Source: Hymenobacter nivis (GTDB taxonomy: Bacteria; Bacteroidota; Bacteroidia; Cytophagales; Hymenobacteraceae). From it: DNA of 64,000 nt. The notes below the pieces were generated by a model that had not been told where the DNA came from, made no database searches, and saw only the letters and a list, made by a program, of their open reading frames with translations. Made by a program: the position numbers and the translations under genes. The stretch is from contig NZ_CP029145.1 of assembly GCF_003149515.1 (NCBI RefSeq), positions 682,001 through 746,000 on the forward strand, written 5' to 3'. Below are positions 45,021 through 53,305 of the stretch, piece after piece. Position 1 is the stretch's first letter; each line of letters begins with the position of its first letter.

Positions 45021-45284
45021 GTTAGTTAACAGTTAATATTTGTCATTTAATAAAGCGCAGGGCGCGCGGGCCCCCGCCAGCAGTTGGGCCCCACCGCGGC
45101 CGCCCCTGCGGCGGAACCTGGCTACCCCGCCGGCGGTTGATTCTTAGCCCGGCAGCCAGTTGCGCCGTAAAAGCGGGCGCAAGGTACTATGGCCGGCCGG
45201 GGCCCTACGGCCACCGGTCCGGGCGCTGGGGCCCCGCGCGCGACTAATACCCTGTTAAACGATAAATGTTAACTGTTAATTGAA
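45021..45284. other. Divergent gap between pdxH and the YqgE gene, edged by AT-rich words
   Basis: GTTAGTTAACAGTTAATATT (45021-45040) next to the pdxH start is mirrored by GATAAATGTTAACTGTTAAT (45261-45280) next to the YqgE start. The GC-rich core between them shows no gene, tRNA or clear promoter box. Confidence 0.5.
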
Positions 45285-45842
45285 ATGATCCCCGGCACGC
45301 TCCTCATCTCGCAGCCCTTCCTGGGCGACCCCAACTTCGAGCGCAGCGTGGTGCTGGTGTGCCGCGACGCGCCCGCCAGCGGTACCTTCGGGCTCGTGCT
45401 GAATCGCCCTACTGAGCTGCTGCTCAGTGATGTGCTGACCCTGCCGCTGGGGTTGGCCGGGCCCGCCGCCGCGCTGCCGCTCTTCGCCGGGGGGCCCGTG
45501 GAGCCCGACACGCTGCACTACCTGCACCGCCGCCCCGACGTGCCCGGGGCCGCCGCACTGGGCGACGGTGTGTACTGGGGCGGCGAGTTTGCGGTGCTGC
45601 TGGAGCTGCTCGGTACCGGGGCCCTGGCAGCGGCCGACGTGCGCCTGTTTGTGGGCTACGCGGGCTGGGGCCCCGGGCAGCTGGCCGCCGAGCGGCAGGC
45701 CCGCAGCTGGGTCACGCACCCGGCAAGCGCCGGGAAAGTGTTTACTTTGGCAACGGATGCGTTCTGGCGGGAGATTTTGCGGGAGAAGGGCGGACGCTTC
45801 CAGGCCTGGGCCAACTACCCGGTTGACCCACGCTTAAACTGA
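45285..45842 (+). CDS. YqgE/AlgH family protein
   Basis: 185 residues with the family N-terminus PGTLLISQPFLGDPNFERSV, then VLVCRDAPASGTFGLVLNRP, LPLFAGGPVEPDTLHYLHR and FVGYAGWGPGQLAAE. The family is widely conserved; AlgH in pseudomonads affects alginate production, but no general biochemical role is known. Confidence 0.9.
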   Translation: MIPGTLLISQPFLGDPNFERSVVLVCRDAPASGTFGLVLNRPTELLLSDVLTLPLGLAGPAAALPLFAGGPVEPDTLHYLHRRPDVPGAAALGDGVYWGGEFAVLLELLGTGALAAADVRLFVGYAGWGPGQLAAERQARSWVTHPASAGKVFTLATDAFWREILREKGGRFQAWANYPVDPRLN

Positions 45843-45942
45843 GCCGCCGTACTTTCGCGTCCCGTACCACCCGCTTTCAACCGCTCCCATTAGCTCCCCC
45901 CACCCGGTCCCGCGTTGTGGACCGGTCTTTCCGCCGTTGCGT

Positions 45943-48363
45943 ATGTCAACCGAACAAACCCCCCAGGCCCCGCAGTCGGGCGGCCCCCAGCCCGGGGGCG
46001 AGGACCGCATGAGTATTCTCGAACGCCGCCTGGCTGAAATTCAGGCCCAAAACGACGCCGCCCCGGCTCCGGAGCCCGCTTCTAGCGTCGCTCCGGAGCC
46101 CGGCACGCCCGAAGCCGTCGCCGCCGCCGAAACCGCCCACCACGTGCCCGACCCCGTGACGGTGGACGGCGCCGACGTATCGGCTCCGCAGGCCCGCGCC
46201 GTGGCCCACTACGGCGACGCCGCCCCCGCGCCCGATGCATCGGCCCTGCCCGCCACGGAGTCGGAGGCCGGGGCCCCGGAAGCGGAGGCCACCGCTGCTG
46301 CTGAGGCCTCAGCGGCTGAGGCTGCCGCCCCGGCGGCTGAAGCTGAGGCCCCCCACGGCCACACCGTGGAGGAAATTGCCCCGCTGCCCACCGTGGATTT
46401 GCACAACGCCGAGGAGTTGCTCGACGCCCCCGAGGGCGTGGCCACGCTGCCTACTTCGTCGGGAACGCCCCTGGGCGACGCCCCCGCCGACCCTGACGCG
46501 CTGTCGCTGCCGGAAGTGCCCGCCGTAGGCGCGCAATCCGAAGCCAACGCTGCCGAAGCCGAAGAAGCTCACGCATTGTCAGCGGCCGAAGGGGCCCCCA
46601 CGGCCGAACCCGCCGCGGAAGTGCCCGCCGCGCCGGTGGCCCTGGAGTCCCCCGACTTCACGGCCCTCGACCTGCCCGCCCAGGCCCAGTACCTGGTGCA
46701 GGAGCTGCGGGGCCCCAATGCCCAGCGCAACCGCAAAACCGTGCTCGACCTTGTGCGCCAGTACGAGGCCAACGTGGGCCACGCCCGCTCGGCCGCCCGC
46801 CAGAAATTTGCCGAAGGCGGGGCCGATGCCGAAGCCTTTGCCTTCCAGCAGCCCGAGGGCCAGATGGAATTGAACAGGGCGTTGCAAGAATTCCGCGAGG
46901 GCCGCGCCAAAAACGCCAAGGCCGAAGACGCCAGCCGCGGCGATAACCTGGCCAAGAAGCAGCAGCTCCTCGACCAGCTCCGCCAGCTGGTGGAAGCCGC
47001 CGAAACCAAGGACAGCTCGGCCAAGCTCAAGGCGCTGCAAGGCGAGTGGAAATCCACCGGCCCGGTGCCCCAAACCGACAGCCAGCCCATCTGGGATACC
47101 TACCACGGCCTGCTTGATATCTACTACAGCAAGCAGGGCCGCTTCTTGGAGATGAAGGACCTGGACCGCCGCCGCAACCAGGAGGCCAAGGAAAACCTCA
47201 TCAAGCGCGCCGAAGGCCTGATGGCCCTCACCGGTATCAACAAGGCCCTCGACGAGCTGACCAAACTGCACGAGGACTGGAAGAATATCGGGCCCGTGCC
47301 CAACGACCAGCGCGAGCCGCTGTGGCAGCGCTTTATTGCCGCCTCCGACGCCCTGCACCAGCGCCGCAAGGAGTTTTCCGACGGCCGCTCGACTCAGGAG
47401 AAAGCCAACCTAGTGGTGAAAAAGGCCCTGCTGGAGCGCATCCAGCCCTTCGCCGAGTTCGACACGGACCGCGTGAACCTGTGGCGCTCGAAAACCGACG
47501 AGCTGCAGGAAATCAAGGCTGAGTGGGAAGCCGCCGGTCTCGTGCCCCGCGCCCAGGCCGACGCCCTTAACAAGCAGTACTGGGCCGCCTACAAGGCATT
47601 CTTCAACCGCAAGAACGACTTCTTTAAGTCGCTCGACAACGAAAAATCGGCCAACGTGAAGGCCAAGCAGGTCCTCATCGATCAGGCTGAGGAAGCCCAG
47701 AACAATCCAGATGCCGAGGCCGCCCGTGCCGTCGTCATGCGCATCCAGAAAGAGTGGAAGGACGTGGGCCGCGTGCCCGACAAGCTGGCCGACAAGCTCT
47801 GGCACCGCTTCCGCAACGCCTGCGACGCCGTGTTTGACCGGCCCAAGCACGAGGCCCGCCAGCGCGAAGAGAAGGCCACCGCCTCCTCGGGCGAGCAGCT
47901 GGCTTACCTTGACCAGGTGGCCCAGCAAGTGGGGGCCCTCGGCGACGAAAACCCCGGCTCGCTGGAGGGCTTCCGCGCCGTGCTGGCCGACTGGTCGCAG
48001 GCCTTCGACGCCACCGGCACTGGTGACCGCAGCGAGGAGCAGCTGCTCGGGCTGCTGGGCCAGTACCTGGCCGCCGTGCCCGGCCTGAGCTACGCCGAGC
48101 GCTCCGAGCTCTTGTTTCAGGCCGAAGTGGCCCGCCTCAAGGCGCGGCCCCAGGCGCAGCAGCAGCTTACGCGCAAGGAAATGGCCCTGCGTAAGGAAAT
48201 CAACGAGCTGGAAAACGACCACGCCACGCTGCAAACCAACCTGGCGTTCTTCGCCCGCTCCAAAAACGCGGCCCAACTGCGCGAGGAGTACGAAGGCCGC
48301 ATGGCCGAAGGCCAAAAGCGCATCGACGTGCTCAAAAAACAGCTGAAAACGGTGCGCGCCTAA
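45943..48363 (+). CDS. DUF349 repeat protein, 806 residues, acidic N-terminus and coiled-coil
   Basis: The ATG at 45943 is preferred to a TTG two codons upstream. The first 230 residues are Ala/Glu/Pro-rich and probably disordered. From about residue 330 to 640 there are several DUF349 units (for example ALQGEWKSTGPVPQTDSQPI, LHEDWKNIGPVPNDQREPLW, IKAEWEAAGLVPRAQADALN and IQKEWKDVGRVPDKLADKLW), each with the W-x5-6-P(V)P core. The C-terminus is a coiled-coil (RKEINELENDHATLQTNLAF). DUF349 proteins are large and helical, of unsettled function. A strong hairpin follows the stop. Confidence 0.88.
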   Translation: MSTEQTPQAPQSGGPQPGGEDRMSILERRLAEIQAQNDAAPAPEPASSVAPEPGTPEAVAAAETAHHVPDPVTVDGADVSAPQARAVAHYGDAAPAPDASALPATESEAGAPEAEATAAAEASAAEAAAPAAEAEAPHGHTVEEIAPLPTVDLHNAEELLDAPEGVATLPTSSGTPLGDAPADPDALSLPEVPAVGAQSEANAAEAEEAHALSAAEGAPTAEPAAEVPAAPVALESPDFTALDLPAQAQYLVQELRGPNAQRNRKTVLDLVRQYEANVGHARSAARQKFAEGGADAEAFAFQQPEGQMELNRALQEFREGRAKNAKAEDASRGDNLAKKQQLLDQLRQLVEAAETKDSSAKLKALQGEWKSTGPVPQTDSQPIWDTYHGLLDIYYSKQGRFLEMKDLDRRRNQEAKENLIKRAEGLMALTGINKALDELTKLHEDWKNIGPVPNDQREPLWQRFIAASDALHQRRKEFSDGRSTQEKANLVVKKALLERIQPFAEFDTDRVNLWRSKTDELQEIKAEWEAAGLVPRAQADALNKQYWAAYKAFFNRKNDFFKSLDNEKSANVKAKQVLIDQAEEAQNNPDAEAARAVVMRIQKEWKDVGRVPDKLADKLWHRFRNACDAVFDRPKHEARQREEKATASSGEQLAYLDQVAQQVGALGDENPGSLEGFRAVLADWSQAFDATGTGDRSEEQLLGLLGQYLAAVPGLSYAERSELLFQAEVARLKARPQAQQQLTRKEMALRKEINELENDHATLQTNLAFFARSKNAAQLREEYEGRMAEGQKRIDVLKKQLKTVRA

Positions 48364-48383
48364 GCACCCGCTACCAGCCGGCC

Positions 48384-48426
48384 ACGCCGCCGGCGGGCGC
48401 ACCCCGGTGCCGCCCGCCGGCGGCGT
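48384..48426 (+). terminator. Strong GC hairpin after the DUF349 gene
   Basis: ACGCCGCCGGCGGGC (48384-48398) pairs perfectly with GCCCGCCGGCGGCGT (48412-48426), followed by TATTGCTTC. It starts 20 bases after the stop codon. Confidence 0.65.
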
Positions 48427-48566
48427 TATTGCTTCAGCGCGGCGTGCGCTTGCCGTATTTTAGGTAAGCAGCCATTAGCTTTTAGCGGCTAGCTATTGGC
48501 TTATTTTCTGATCAGCAAATTTTTAGTAAGCAGTCAATGCGTGTTTGTTTTTGGCTAATTAATTAG

Positions 48567-48974
48567 GGGCCTGGCAATGCGCTCCGCGGCAATTTCTCTC
48601 GCCTCCGCACGGTAACGCCCGTTTTCCGCATCCTTGATTATGCCCAGGCCCTGGCTTTTTACGTCGAGTGGCTGGGCTTTTGCACCAACTGGGCCGACCG
48701 GCTCATCGGGCCCCCCGTGTACCTGCAAGTGGCGCGGGCCGACGTGGTGCTGCACCTCTGCGGCCACCCCACCGACGGGGCCCTAAGCAGCCTGGGCCGG
48801 GCCGAGGTGAAAGGCCTGCCAGCCTTTCACTGCAACTTGCTGCGCCAGCCCCCCCTGTTTGCCGCCCCCGTGCTGGCCCGTGCCGCGTGGAGCGAACGGG
48901 TGCTGGAAATGACTGTAACCGACTCGTTTGGCAACCGCATTGTGTTCTGCGAGCCCGCTAGCCTGTACGCGTAA
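48567..48974 (+). CDS. Glyoxalase/bleomycin-resistance (VOC) family protein, start codon not identifiable
   Basis: An open frame from the in-frame stop at 48564-48566 to TAA 48972-48974 encodes a VOC-type domain: TVTPVFRILDYAQALAFYVE, WLGFCTNWADRL, GPPVYLQVARADVVLHLCGH and VTDSFGNRIVFCEPASLYA. There is no ATG, GTG or TTG in a sensible place at its head. An ATG at 48577 is in another frame and meets TAA after 12 codons, as if one base were missing. The gene may thus be broken at its 5' end. Relatives usually have a short N-terminal lead before VTPVFRI. Confidence 0.55.
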   Translation, partial: GPGNALRGNFSRLRTVTPVFRILDYAQALAFYVEWLGFCTNWADRLIGPPVYLQVARADVVLHLCGHPTDGALSSLGRAEVKGLPAFHCNLLRQPPLFAAPVLARAAWSERVLEMTVTDSFGNRIVFCEPASLYA

Positions 48975-48995
48975 CCTTTTTTGCTTAGCGCCGTG

Positions 48996-49027
48996 TTTGG
49001 CAAAATGGCTAACCAAACGTACTTTTG
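48996..49027 (+). promoter_or_regulatory. Promoter of tRNA-Thr
   Basis: TTTG (48996-48999), a 20-base spacer and TACTTTTG (49020-49027) match the Bacteroidota promoter pattern TTTG-N19/20-TAnnTTTG. The tRNA begins 13 bases after the -7 box. Confidence 0.8.
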
Positions 49028-49039
49028 CCCCATCGTCTC

Positions 49040-49112
49040 GCCTCCTTAGCTCAGTTGGTAGAGCTTCTGACTTGTAATCAGAGGGTCGTTGGTTCGAGTC
49101 CGACAGGAGGCT
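49040..49112 (+). tRNA. tRNA-Thr (anticodon TGT)
   Basis: 73 bases fold into a cloverleaf: acceptor GCCTCCT/AGGAGGC, D arm GCTC-AGTTGGTA-GAGC, anticodon arm TCTGA-CTTGTAA-TCAGA with TGT in positions 34-36, variable loop GGGTC, T arm GTTGG-TTCGAGT-CCGAC. The 3' CCA is not encoded. It reads ACA codons. Confidence 0.95.
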
Positions 49113-49133
49113 CATACTTAGATTACCGGACAG

Positions 49134-49175
49134 CCCGAAAAGGCCCTTCTCGCGTCGCAGAAGGGGTTTTCCGGG
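49134..49175 (+). terminator. Terminator after tRNA-Thr
   Basis: CCCGAAAAGGCCCTTCT (49134-49150) pairs, with one or two bulges, with AGAAGGGGTTTTCCGGG (49159-49175), and a T-rich stretch follows (TTTTCCGGGTTTTTT). Confidence 0.6.
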
Positions 49176-49261
49176 TTTTCCGGGTTTTTTGCGTTTGGTT
49201 TGGCATGAGGGCTGCCTTACGCCCTATGCCGGGTGGAACTGGGAAATGTTTTTGAAACAGG

Positions 49262-49283
49262 TTGGGCGGTGTTGCCCGCCCAA
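49262..49283 (-). terminator. Hairpin after the first universal-stress-protein gene
   Basis: Perfect 8-bp arms TTGGGCGG and CCGCCCAA around a 6-base loop, four bases beyond the stop codon on the reverse strand, followed there by CCTGTTTCAAAAA. Confidence 0.5.
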
Positions 49284-49286
49284 TGC

Positions 49287-50108
49287 CTACGCTGTCGGCA
49301 GTACCAGTACCGGTAATGAGCTGTGCAGCAGCACGTGCGCTGTCACGCTGCGGTGAAACAGCGCGCCTAAAAAGCTGCGTGGTCGCGCCACTAGCACCAC
49401 TGCATCGAATTCGCCGGTGGCAGCTACTTCCAGGATGCCGCCCGCCGGCGAGGCGTGCACTAGGGTGCGGGAAGCCAGCCCGCCGCTCAGGTCCAGGGCC
49501 AGCCCGGTGCGTTCCAGTGCCTCGACGGCGGCGGCCGTGCCGGTGGCGGCGCTGCCCTGGTCGGGGGCCACGTGTAACACGGTGAGCGCGGCGGGCAGCG
49601 CGCTGAAGAGGTGCCGCACCAGGTCCGCGTGGGGCCCCAGGCTGAAGGGCTCGGCGTCGAGGGCCAGCAGCAGGCGGTGCGGCACGGTGGGCGCGGCGCC
49701 CATGGGCACCACCAGCATGGGCTGTGGCGCGGCGCGCAGGATGTCGAGCGCAGCGGTCGAAACTAACTCTTCGGGCGTGTTATCGGTGTCGCGGCGGCCG
49801 AGCACCACCAGCGCGGGCTGGTGGCGTGCCAGGGCGGCGGCCACGGCCTCGGCCATCTGGCCGTGGGCCATTTCGGCCGTGGCGGGCGCGGCCAGCCGCT
49901 GGGTCAGGCTGGCCAGGGCAAGGTTGATGGTTTCCTGGTTCAGGGTATCGACGCGGCCGCTGAGGTGCTCGGGGTCGAGCAAGGAATCGCGGCGCACATG
50001 CAGCAGCACGAGGCGCGCGCCAAGGGCCCTGGCTAGCGCGTCGGCGTAGGCTAGGGCGTGGTCGGCGGGTTGAAAGAAATTGGTGAGTACGAGCAGCGAG
50101 AGCGCCAT
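49287..50108 (-). CDS. Universal stress protein with two Usp domains (copy 1)
   Basis: 273 residues from the ATG at 50106-50108. Two UspA-like halves: residues 1-140 (MALSLLVLTNFFQPADHALA, LVVLGRRDTDN) and 145-273 (HRLLLALDAEPFSLGPHADL, ending VARPRSFLGALFHRSVTAHV). The usual ATP-binding Gly-rich motif near the end of each half is replaced by ARPRSF...FHRSVTA, which also ends the second Usp protein at 56107-56976, so they form one subfamily that probably does not bind ATP in the standard way. The gene is divergent from ldhA and shares the palindrome at 50193-50206. Confidence 0.85.
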   Translation of the reverse strand: MALSLLVLTNFFQPADHALAYADALARALGARLVLLHVRRDSLLDPEHLSGRVDTLNQETINLALASLTQRLAAPATAEMAHGQMAEAVAAALARHQPALVVLGRRDTDNTPEELVSTAALDILRAAPQPMLVVPMGAAPTVPHRLLLALDAEPFSLGPHADLVRHLFSALPAALTVLHVAPDQGSAATGTAAAVEALERTGLALDLSGGLASRTLVHASPAGGILEVAATGEFDAVVLVARPRSFLGALFHRSVTAHVLLHSSLPVLVLPTA

Positions 50109-50192
50109 GGCCAGGGCAGGAGGGGGGTGAAACCTGCCCGTAAAGAACCGGGCGCGGGCCGCCGCCGGGGCTACCAAACGTCAGCCCCGCGG

Positions 50193-50206
50193 CTGATTTT
50201 TATCAT
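50193..50206. promoter_or_regulatory. Crp/Fnr-like operator shared by the divergent usp and ldhA genes
   Basis: CTGATTTTTATCAT contains TGAT-N4-ATCA, the core of Fnr-type sites. On the reverse strand a -7-like box GTTCTTTA (50148-50141) for usp begins after exactly 44 bases. On the forward strand GAACCTTG (50229-50236) for ldhA begins after exactly 22 bases. The same spacings occur at three other sites in this island. The boxes were found partly by looking at the expected distance, and the two here are imperfect. Confidence 0.6.
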
Positions 50207-50292
50207 GGGGTCGGCCTGGTCGGGGCCGGAACCTTGCAGCAGTATTCAGGGGAATGCTACCCGTTGATCAATCAGATTTTGTTTTTTTGACT

Positions 50293-51279
50293 ATGAACGT
50301 AACCGTTTTCAGCGCGCTGGCCTTCGAGCAGCCCTTTCTGGACCAGGCCAACGCGGGCCGGCACGCGGTGCAGTACTACGCGCAGTGCCTCACCGACCAG
50401 ACTGTGCCGCTGGCGCAAGGCGCGGCGGCCGTCAGCGTGTTTGGAAGCGACGACCTGTCGGCCCCGGTGCTGGCGCAGCTCTGGGCGCACGGCGTGCGCT
50501 ACGTGCTGGTGCGCGCCGCCGGCACCGACCAGGTAGACCTGCCCGCCGCCCACCGGCTGGGCCTGCGCATGGCCCACGTGCCCGACTACTCGCCCCACGC
50601 CATTGCCGAGCACGCCGTGGCCCTGCTGCTGGCCCTGGCCCGCCACCTGCGCCGGGCCGACCAGCAGCTGCGGGCTAACGACTTCCGCCTCGATAAGCTC
50701 ATCGGCTTCGAGCTGCGCGGCAAGACGGTGGGCATCGTGGGGGTGGGGCACATCGGGGCGGTGCTGGCGGGTATTTTGCACGGTTTTGGCTGCCGGCTGC
50801 TGGGCCAAGACCTGCGCCCCGACGATGCGCTGCGCCAGCGCTACGGCCTGGAGTACGTGGACCTGCCCACCCTCTGCGCCCAGGCCGACATCGTCAGCCT
50901 GCACACGCCCCTTACTGCCGCAACCCAGCACCTGTTTGGCGACGAGCTACTGGGCCAGCTGAAGCCCGGCGCGGTGCTGCTCAACACCGGCCGCGGCGGC
51001 GTGCTCGATACCGCAGCTGCCCTGCGCGCATTGGCCAGCGGCCAGCTCGGCTACCTGGGCCTTGATGTGTACGAGGGCGAGCAGGGCCTGTTTTTTGCCG
51101 ACCACACCCGCGACCCGCTGCGCGACGCCACGTTTGCCAAGCTGCTCACCTACGATAACGTGCTCATGACCGCGCACCAGGGCTACCTCACCCGCGAGGC
51201 GCTGGCCAGCCTTGCCGCCGCCGCCGTGGCCGCCTTTGATGCCTGGGGCCAGGGCCAACCGGCCGCCCACGAGCTGTAG
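50293..51279 (+). CDS. ldhA: D-lactate dehydrogenase (fermentative, 2-hydroxyacid dehydrogenase family)
   Basis: 328 residues from the ATG at 50293. NAD-binding motif VGIVGVGHIGAVLAGIL at about residue 148; catalytic Arg in LLNTGRGGVLDTAAALRA, the Glu in LGLDVYEGEQGLFFADHT, and His in VLMTAHQGYLTREAL. MNVTVFSALAFEQPFLDQAN and YDNVLMTAHQGYLT match fermentative LdhA, which reduces pyruvate to D-lactate. It heads a forward run with the BLUF and L,D-transpeptidase genes. Confidence 0.9.
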   Translation: MNVTVFSALAFEQPFLDQANAGRHAVQYYAQCLTDQTVPLAQGAAAVSVFGSDDLSAPVLAQLWAHGVRYVLVRAAGTDQVDLPAAHRLGLRMAHVPDYSPHAIAEHAVALLLALARHLRRADQQLRANDFRLDKLIGFELRGKTVGIVGVGHIGAVLAGILHGFGCRLLGQDLRPDDALRQRYGLEYVDLPTLCAQADIVSLHTPLTAATQHLFGDELLGQLKPGAVLLNTGRGGVLDTAAALRALASGQLGYLGLDVYEGEQGLFFADHTRDPLRDATFAKLLTYDNVLMTAHQGYLTREALASLAAAAVAAFDAWGQGQPAAHEL

Positions 51280-51321
51280 GCGCGGCCCGTCTCCTCCATC
51301 TCTCTTCTGCAATTTTTTTTC

Positions 51322-51798
51322 GTGGACCTCTATCACCTCATTTACCAAAGCCAGGCGCTGGGCGCCTTCGGCGCGCCCGAGCTGGCCACCCTGCTGCACC
51401 GGGGCCGGGCCCACAACCAAGCCAACGGCATCTCGGGCGTGCTGCTGCACACCCCCGAGGGCCGGTTTCTGCAGGTGCTGGAAGGGCCCCAAACTGCCGT
51501 GCGCCACCTCTACTACCACGTTATCCTTTCCGATGCGCGGCACTTTCACTGCCAGGTGTTGGGCGAGGGGTTCTGTGCCCAGCGGAGCTTTGCCGGCTGG
51601 ACGATGGGCTGCCGCGTGGCCCGCCCCGCCGACCTGCGGGCCCTGTTGGGCGAGGCCCCGCCCGATGGCCTTGGCCTAGTCCACCGGCCGTACCCCCGCT
51701 TCCAGCTGCTGGCCTTGCTCGAAGCCTTCGTGGTCCAGGACGCCGCCGAAACCGACTTGGCGCACCCGTTGGATAGCCGTCCCACCCGCCACTTTTAG
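51322..51798 (+). CDS. BLUF-domain blue-light sensor, 158 residues
   Basis: Starts with GTG at 51322 (no ATG nearby). The BLUF domain fills residues 1-95: the flavin-contact Tyr in LYHLIYQSQALG, Asn in HNQANGISGVLL, Gln in FLQVLEGPQTAV, and Trp/Met in FAGWTMGCRV, so all residues of the photocycle are present. No effector domain is attached beyond a 60-residue tail (FQLLALLEAFVVQDAAETDL). BLUF proteins bind FAD non-covalently and signal through partner proteins. It starts 42 bases after ldhA and ends 13 bases before the L,D-transpeptidase gene. Confidence 0.93.
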   Translation: MDLYHLIYQSQALGAFGAPELATLLHRGRAHNQANGISGVLLHTPEGRFLQVLEGPQTAVRHLYYHVILSDARHFHCQVLGEGFCAQRSFAGWTMGCRVARPADLRALLGEAPPDGLGLVHRPYPRFQLLALLEAFVVQDAAETDLAHPLDSRPTRHF

Positions 51799-51811
51799 TC
51801 CTGCCCCCGCC

Positions 51812-53305
51812 TTGTCCTTCTTTGCTGACACCCGCAGGCTTAGCTGTGGCGCGGCTGTGCTGCTGGCCACGCAGTGCAGCTCAGCGCCCACGCCGCCGGG
51901 GCTGCCGCCGGGGCTGCCGTCGGCACGGGGTGCCGCCGCCAAAACCCAAGCTGCCAACCCGGTAGATTCCCTGGTGCGGGCGCTGCTGGATACTACGGCG
52001 GCCGGCAGCGCCCGCCGCGCCGATGAGCGCCTGGGCTTGCAGGCCGGGGCCGACGTGCGGGCCTTCTACGGTCCTGCCCCCGCACCTGCCTGGCTCGCTG
52101 CCGACAGCCTTGGCTCCGATGCCCCGGCCGCCCTGGCGCTGCTGGCCGGGGCCCCCACCCACGGCCTGAACGCCGCCGACTACGGCCGGGCTCTCCTGGG
52201 GGCCCTGCGCGACTCGCTCGCCCAGCCCGGCCTACCCGCCCGGCGCGCCCGCCAGCTGGCCCGCTTCGAAGTGTACCTGACCGATGCTGTGCTGCGCTTC
52301 ATGCGCGACCTTGGCCGCGGGCGGCTGCGGCGGTACGCCGCGTCGGCGCGGGAGCGGGCCGCTGGGCCGACCGGCCAGCCGGCGGCGCTCCTGCGGGCGG
52401 GGTTAGTCAACGATGCGGTGCCCGCCGCCATGCTGGCCGGCCAGCCCGCCAACCGCGAGTACCGCCAGCTGCAGCAGGCCCTGGCGCAGTGGCTTGCGCT
52501 GCCCAGCGCCCCGGATTCGGCGGCGCAGCACCAGGCCCGCTACGAACAGGTGGCCGCCAACCTGGAGCGCTGGCGCTGGGATGCGCTGCCGCCCACGCCT
52601 GATTACGTGCTGATTAACATCGCGGCCTGCGAGCTGCTGGTGGTGGCCCACGACTCGGTGCTGCGCCGCCACCGGGTGGTGGTGGGCAAGCCCACTACGC
52701 CCACGCCTACCCTCAGCAGCGCCATCGACCGCTTCACGCTGGCCCCCGACTGGCACGTGCCCCGCTCCATTGCCACCCGCGAAATGCTGCCCCGGCTCAA
52801 GCGCAATGCCGGCTACCTGGCCCAAGGCAATTACGCCCTCTACAACGGCCAGGACCACCTAATCGACCCGCGTAGCGTTGATTGGGCGCGGGTCACGGCC
52901 CGGAACTTTCCCTACACTATTCGCCAGTCGGCCGGCTGCGATAACGCACTGGGCAACATCGTGTTCCGCTTCGCTAATCCGTACGCGGTGTACCTGCACG
53001 ATACGCCTGAGCGCCAGGTGTTTGCGCAGCCCTACCGCGCCCTGAGCCACGGCTGCATTCGCCTGGAAGGCCCCTTCGAGCTGGCCGCCTACCTGCTGCG
53101 GCGCGGCGGCCAGCCGGCGCAGCTGCCCAGCGAGGCCGCGTGCGCCCGCCAGCCCCGCCCCCGCGAGGTGCAGCTGCGCCGCCCCATGCCGCTGTTCGTG
53201 CGCTACGCCACCTGCACGGCTGAGGGCGGCCACCTGCGCTTTCTGGCCGACCCCTACCACCGCGACGAAGTAATACGCCGGGGATTATTCGGCCCGAAGT
53301 CGTAA
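51812..53305 (+). CDS. L,D-transpeptidase of the YcbB/LdtD type
   Basis: 497 residues with a TTG start at 51812. A poorly conserved signal region (LSCGAAVLLATQCSSAPTPP, possibly lipoprotein) leads to a scaffold with DYVLINIAACELLVVAHDSV and the YkuD catalytic domain (about 290-430): FTLAPDWHVPRSIATREMLP, IRQSAGCDNALGNIVFRFAN, YAVYLHDTPERQVFAQPYRA and the catalytic SHGCIRLEGPFELAAYLL. It makes 3-3 peptidoglycan cross-links in the periplasm, an enzyme class often used under envelope stress. Co-transcription with the BLUF gene is likely. Confidence 0.92.
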   Translation: MSFFADTRRLSCGAAVLLATQCSSAPTPPGLPPGLPSARGAAAKTQAANPVDSLVRALLDTTAAGSARRADERLGLQAGADVRAFYGPAPAPAWLAADSLGSDAPAALALLAGAPTHGLNAADYGRALLGALRDSLAQPGLPARRARQLARFEVYLTDAVLRFMRDLGRGRLRRYAASARERAAGPTGQPAALLRAGLVNDAVPAAMLAGQPANREYRQLQQALAQWLALPSAPDSAAQHQARYEQVAANLERWRWDALPPTPDYVLINIAACELLVVAHDSVLRRHRVVVGKPTTPTPTLSSAIDRFTLAPDWHVPRSIATREMLPRLKRNAGYLAQGNYALYNGQDHLIDPRSVDWARVTARNFPYTIRQSAGCDNALGNIVFRFANPYAVYLHDTPERQVFAQPYRALSHGCIRLEGPFELAAYLLRRGGQPAQLPSEAACARQPRPREVQLRRPMPLFVRYATCTAEGGHLRFLADPYHRDEVIRRGLFGPKS

